A program made the position numbers and the translations under genes. Positions 49,425 through 51,040 of a stretch of 51,040 nucleotides of DNA are shown piece after piece. A model generated the notes under the pieces. It ran no database searches. It was not told the DNA's origin and saw nothing but the letters and a program-made list of their open reading frames with translations. Source of the stretch: Streptomyces atriruber. Lineage in GTDB: Bacteria; Actinomycetota; Actinomycetes; Streptomycetales; Streptomycetaceae. How positions within the stretch are numbered: the first letter of the stretch is position 1; each line of letters starts with the position of its first letter. The DNA lies in the NCBI RefSeq assembly GCF_001418325.1, contig NZ_LIPN01000194.1, forward strand, positions 1 to 51,040, read 5' to 3'.

Positions 49425-51040
49425 TCATCTCGTCGGGGCCCCCGGCAGGTGCGGAACCTGGCGGGCGTGCATCGTGCACGGGCTCTGGCGGGGGATGCGG
49501 CGGCTGTCGGCGGTGGCCAGGGGCAGTGACCAGGCCACGCGGATGGTGTCGATGAGCGGTCGCGCGCTGTAGGCCGATATGCCGAGTTCCTGCCGCGCCT
49601 GGGCGAGGCGCTCCGGTTCGCCGCCCTCGCCCCGCACGGCGGCGTCCGTGGCCCGCTGCGAGAAGTGCCTGGCGGCGAAGATGTCGAGCAGCGTCAAGGA
49701 GAAGTAGGCGTACGCGGAGGCCTCGTCGATCAGCTGGACGGCCTCTGTCGTCAGCTGTCCGGCGAGAGCGGACTGAAGGTCGTCGTCGGCGCCGCCGAAG
49801 GCGAACTCTTCCAGGGTGGTCTGCAGTTTCGCCTGGGTGCAGGGGCAGGGTTCGGGGTCGTTCAGGCAGGTGACGAGCGTGCCGAACCGGCTGAGGATCG
49901 TACGGGTCTCCGGCGTCCACTGGTGTTTGCTCAGCAGGGTCCTGAATCCGGCGAGCGTCTCGGAGAGCTCCTCCAGGACCAAGTGGCGTGAGATGTCGGT
50001 GAGTTCGTGGCTCTGCGACTTCTCCTGCATCTCGCTGATCTGGATGCCGTAGCGCATGAGGTCGCGCAGGATGCCGCCGGACAGGGCGTGGGCGAGCCTG
50101 ACGTAGGGCTCGGTGAGCCGGTCGGTGCGTACGGCGAGGAGGGTCCTCGACTCTTCGAGGGTGCTGGGCTGGACGTGGACGATGTCGTCCAGGGAGCTGT
50201 CGGTGACGCCCCGGTGGGGCAGGCCGCGGCGGACGAAGGTGGCCCCGACGTCCTCGGCCACGGAGATGAGGTAGTAGACGTACGGGACGCCGAGGACGGC
50301 CTTGATCTCGCCGAGGAAGGCCAGGGCCTCGGTGTCGGAGCCCAGGCGGTCGACCTCGTCGATGGCGATGACCACGGTCCTGCTCGCGTCGCGCGCCCGC
50401 CCCGCGTTCCGCAGGTGGAGCGCCCAGGCGATCTGCGTCAGCAGGTCGCGGAAGCTGTCGACGAGTTCGGGATAGGTGGGCGGGACGGTGGTGACGGACG
50501 TCGCGTGGGAGCCGCCGAGCGTCAGGACCTGGGCGGGGCCGGTGGCGTTGAAGGTGTTGCCGGACATCTGGATGGTCTGCAGCCGGTAGAGGTGGTTGCG
50601 GCAGCGGGTGACCAGCTCCGGTTCCTCGAGCCTCGGCTCCCACCGCCCCACTCCGACGAGCGCCAGGCCCACCATGAAGACGGCCATGCGCAGGGGGTTG
50701 TCCTCGTCGGCGAGCAGTGGGCGGATCTCGGGGTTGTCGACGACGTACAGGACGAGGCCGAAGGCGCCGAGCGCCGCCAGCGGCTGGAACAGCCGTCGCA
50801 GGCTGATGTGCCACCGTCCCAGGTCGAACTCGACGCCGGAGTCACGGCAGGCGACGCAGACCCGCCATGCCAGGGCCAGCAGCCCCGCCGTCGCCAGCGT
50901 CTGTGGCCCGATGTCCAGGTCCAGCCGCATGATCTGTTCGTCCAGGACGAGGCTGAGAACGGCCAGGCACTGGAGGAGATGGCCCAGCCCCCTGCCCGCC
51001 CTCCGCCAGCTCTCCCTGATCAGCCGGGGCAGCCAGGCGG
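49425..51040 (-). CDS. KAP-type P-loop NTPase with membrane segments (5' partial)
   Basis: At least 538 aa; the open frame runs off the right edge, so the N-terminus with Walker A is missing. Three hydrophobic segments (LATAGLLALAWRVCVA, LFQPLAALGAFGLVLYVVD, MAVFMVGLALVGVG) lie ahead of a Walker B-like VVIAIDEVDRLG, followed by the sensor-type YYLISVAEDVG. Membrane helices inserted between Walker A and Walker B are the signature of KAP NTPases. These often act in surface-receptor or anti-phage contexts; no partner is visible here. The C-terminal half is helical. An in-frame ATG at 50930 is unlikely to be the start. Confidence 0.75.
   Translation of the reverse strand, partial: AWLPRLIRESWRRAGRGLGHLLQCLAVLSLVLDEQIMRLDLDIGPQTLATAGLLALAWRVCVACRDSGVEFDLGRWHISLRRLFQPLAALGAFGLVLYVVDNPEIRPLLADEDNPLRMAVFMVGLALVGVGRWEPRLEEPELVTRCRNHLYRLQTIQMSGNTFNATGPAQVLTLGGSHATSVTTVPPTYPELVDSFRDLLTQIAWALHLRNAGRARDASRTVVIAIDEVDRLGSDTEALAFLGEIKAVLGVPYVYYLISVAEDVGATFVRRGLPHRGVTDSSLDDIVHVQPSTLEESRTLLAVRTDRLTEPYVRLAHALSGGILRDLMRYGIQISEMQEKSQSHELTDISRHLVLEELSETLAGFRTLLSKHQWTPETRTILSRFGTLVTCLNDPEPCPCTQAKLQTTLEEFAFGGADDDLQSALAGQLTTEAVQLIDEASAYAYFSLTLLDIFAARHFSQRATDAAVRGEGGEPERLAQARQELGISAYSARPLIDTIRVAWSLPLATADSRRIPRQSPCTMHARQVPHLPGAPTR

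Noticed and set aside
1..51040. CRISPR arrays, tRNA/rRNA genes, insertion sequences, prophage
   Set aside because: No regularly spaced repeats with spacers, no tRNA-like cloverleaf or rRNA sequence noticed, and no transposase, integrase or terminase among the frames.

Overview
The window looks like a chromosomal segment of a Streptomyces. GC content is very high, coding regions show the actinobacterial third-position GC bias, GTG starts are common, and many adjacent genes share ATGA stop/start overlaps. It encodes a chaplin and a rodlin (aerial-hypha sheath proteins), a SARP-type regulator, an ECF41 sigma factor and a papain-inhibitor-like secreted protein. I found no rRNA, tRNA, CRISPR array, transposase or phage module. 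Both ends are cut: an MFS transporter at the left edge and a KAP-type membrane NTPase at the right edge.

Left part (1-13.3 kb): MFS transporter; secreted propeller-like repeat protein; fused ABC exporter preceded by a translationally coupled 50-codon ORF; secreted serine hydrolase; GNAT; an ECF41 sigma factor with its carboxymuconolactone-decarboxylase-like partner and a recognisable ECF41-type promoter; then three exported proteins (lyase-like, papain-inhibitor-like, NlpC/P60 with a lectin-like domain) and an AlkZ-type winged-helix protein.

Centre-left (13.5-19.5 kb) holds the most interesting system. It is a compact minus-strand operon: MFS exporter, S9 prolyl-oligopeptidase-like peptidase, a 42-residue peptide (16239-16367), a B12-binding radical SAM protein of the RiPP-maturation type, and a DUF5825-like protein. 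A perfect 16-bp GC hairpin separates the peptide gene from the radical SAM gene. I read this as a RiPP biosynthetic gene cluster with a C-methylating B12 radical SAM enzyme acting on a V/I/T/P/F-rich core; the product is unknown to me.

Middle (19.8-34 kb): MgtC-like protein; TetR, AS-family amidase and AtzG-like subunit divergent from a metallo-beta-lactamase-fold hydrolase across a large inverted repeat; WYL regulator/VOC pair; hemerythrin-like protein; a SARP regulator divergent from an alpha/beta hydrolase across an 11-bp-periodic heptamer array; a HAD dehalogenase-like protein; a TetX-like monooxygenase/TetR divergent pair with three palindromic operators; and an HxlR/MFS divergent pair with two inverted operators.

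Right part (35.5-51 kb): vWA protein; RNase H with a zinc-ribbon-like tail; chaplin with a sigma-BldN-like promoter; SDR/XRE pair; GNAT; LuxR regulator; a minus-strand run of ACP, ketosynthase, alpha/beta hydrolase, SufR-like regulator and DUF3291 protein; rodlin; two more propeller-like secreted proteins in tandem (paralogues of the one near the left edge); and the partial KAP NTPase.
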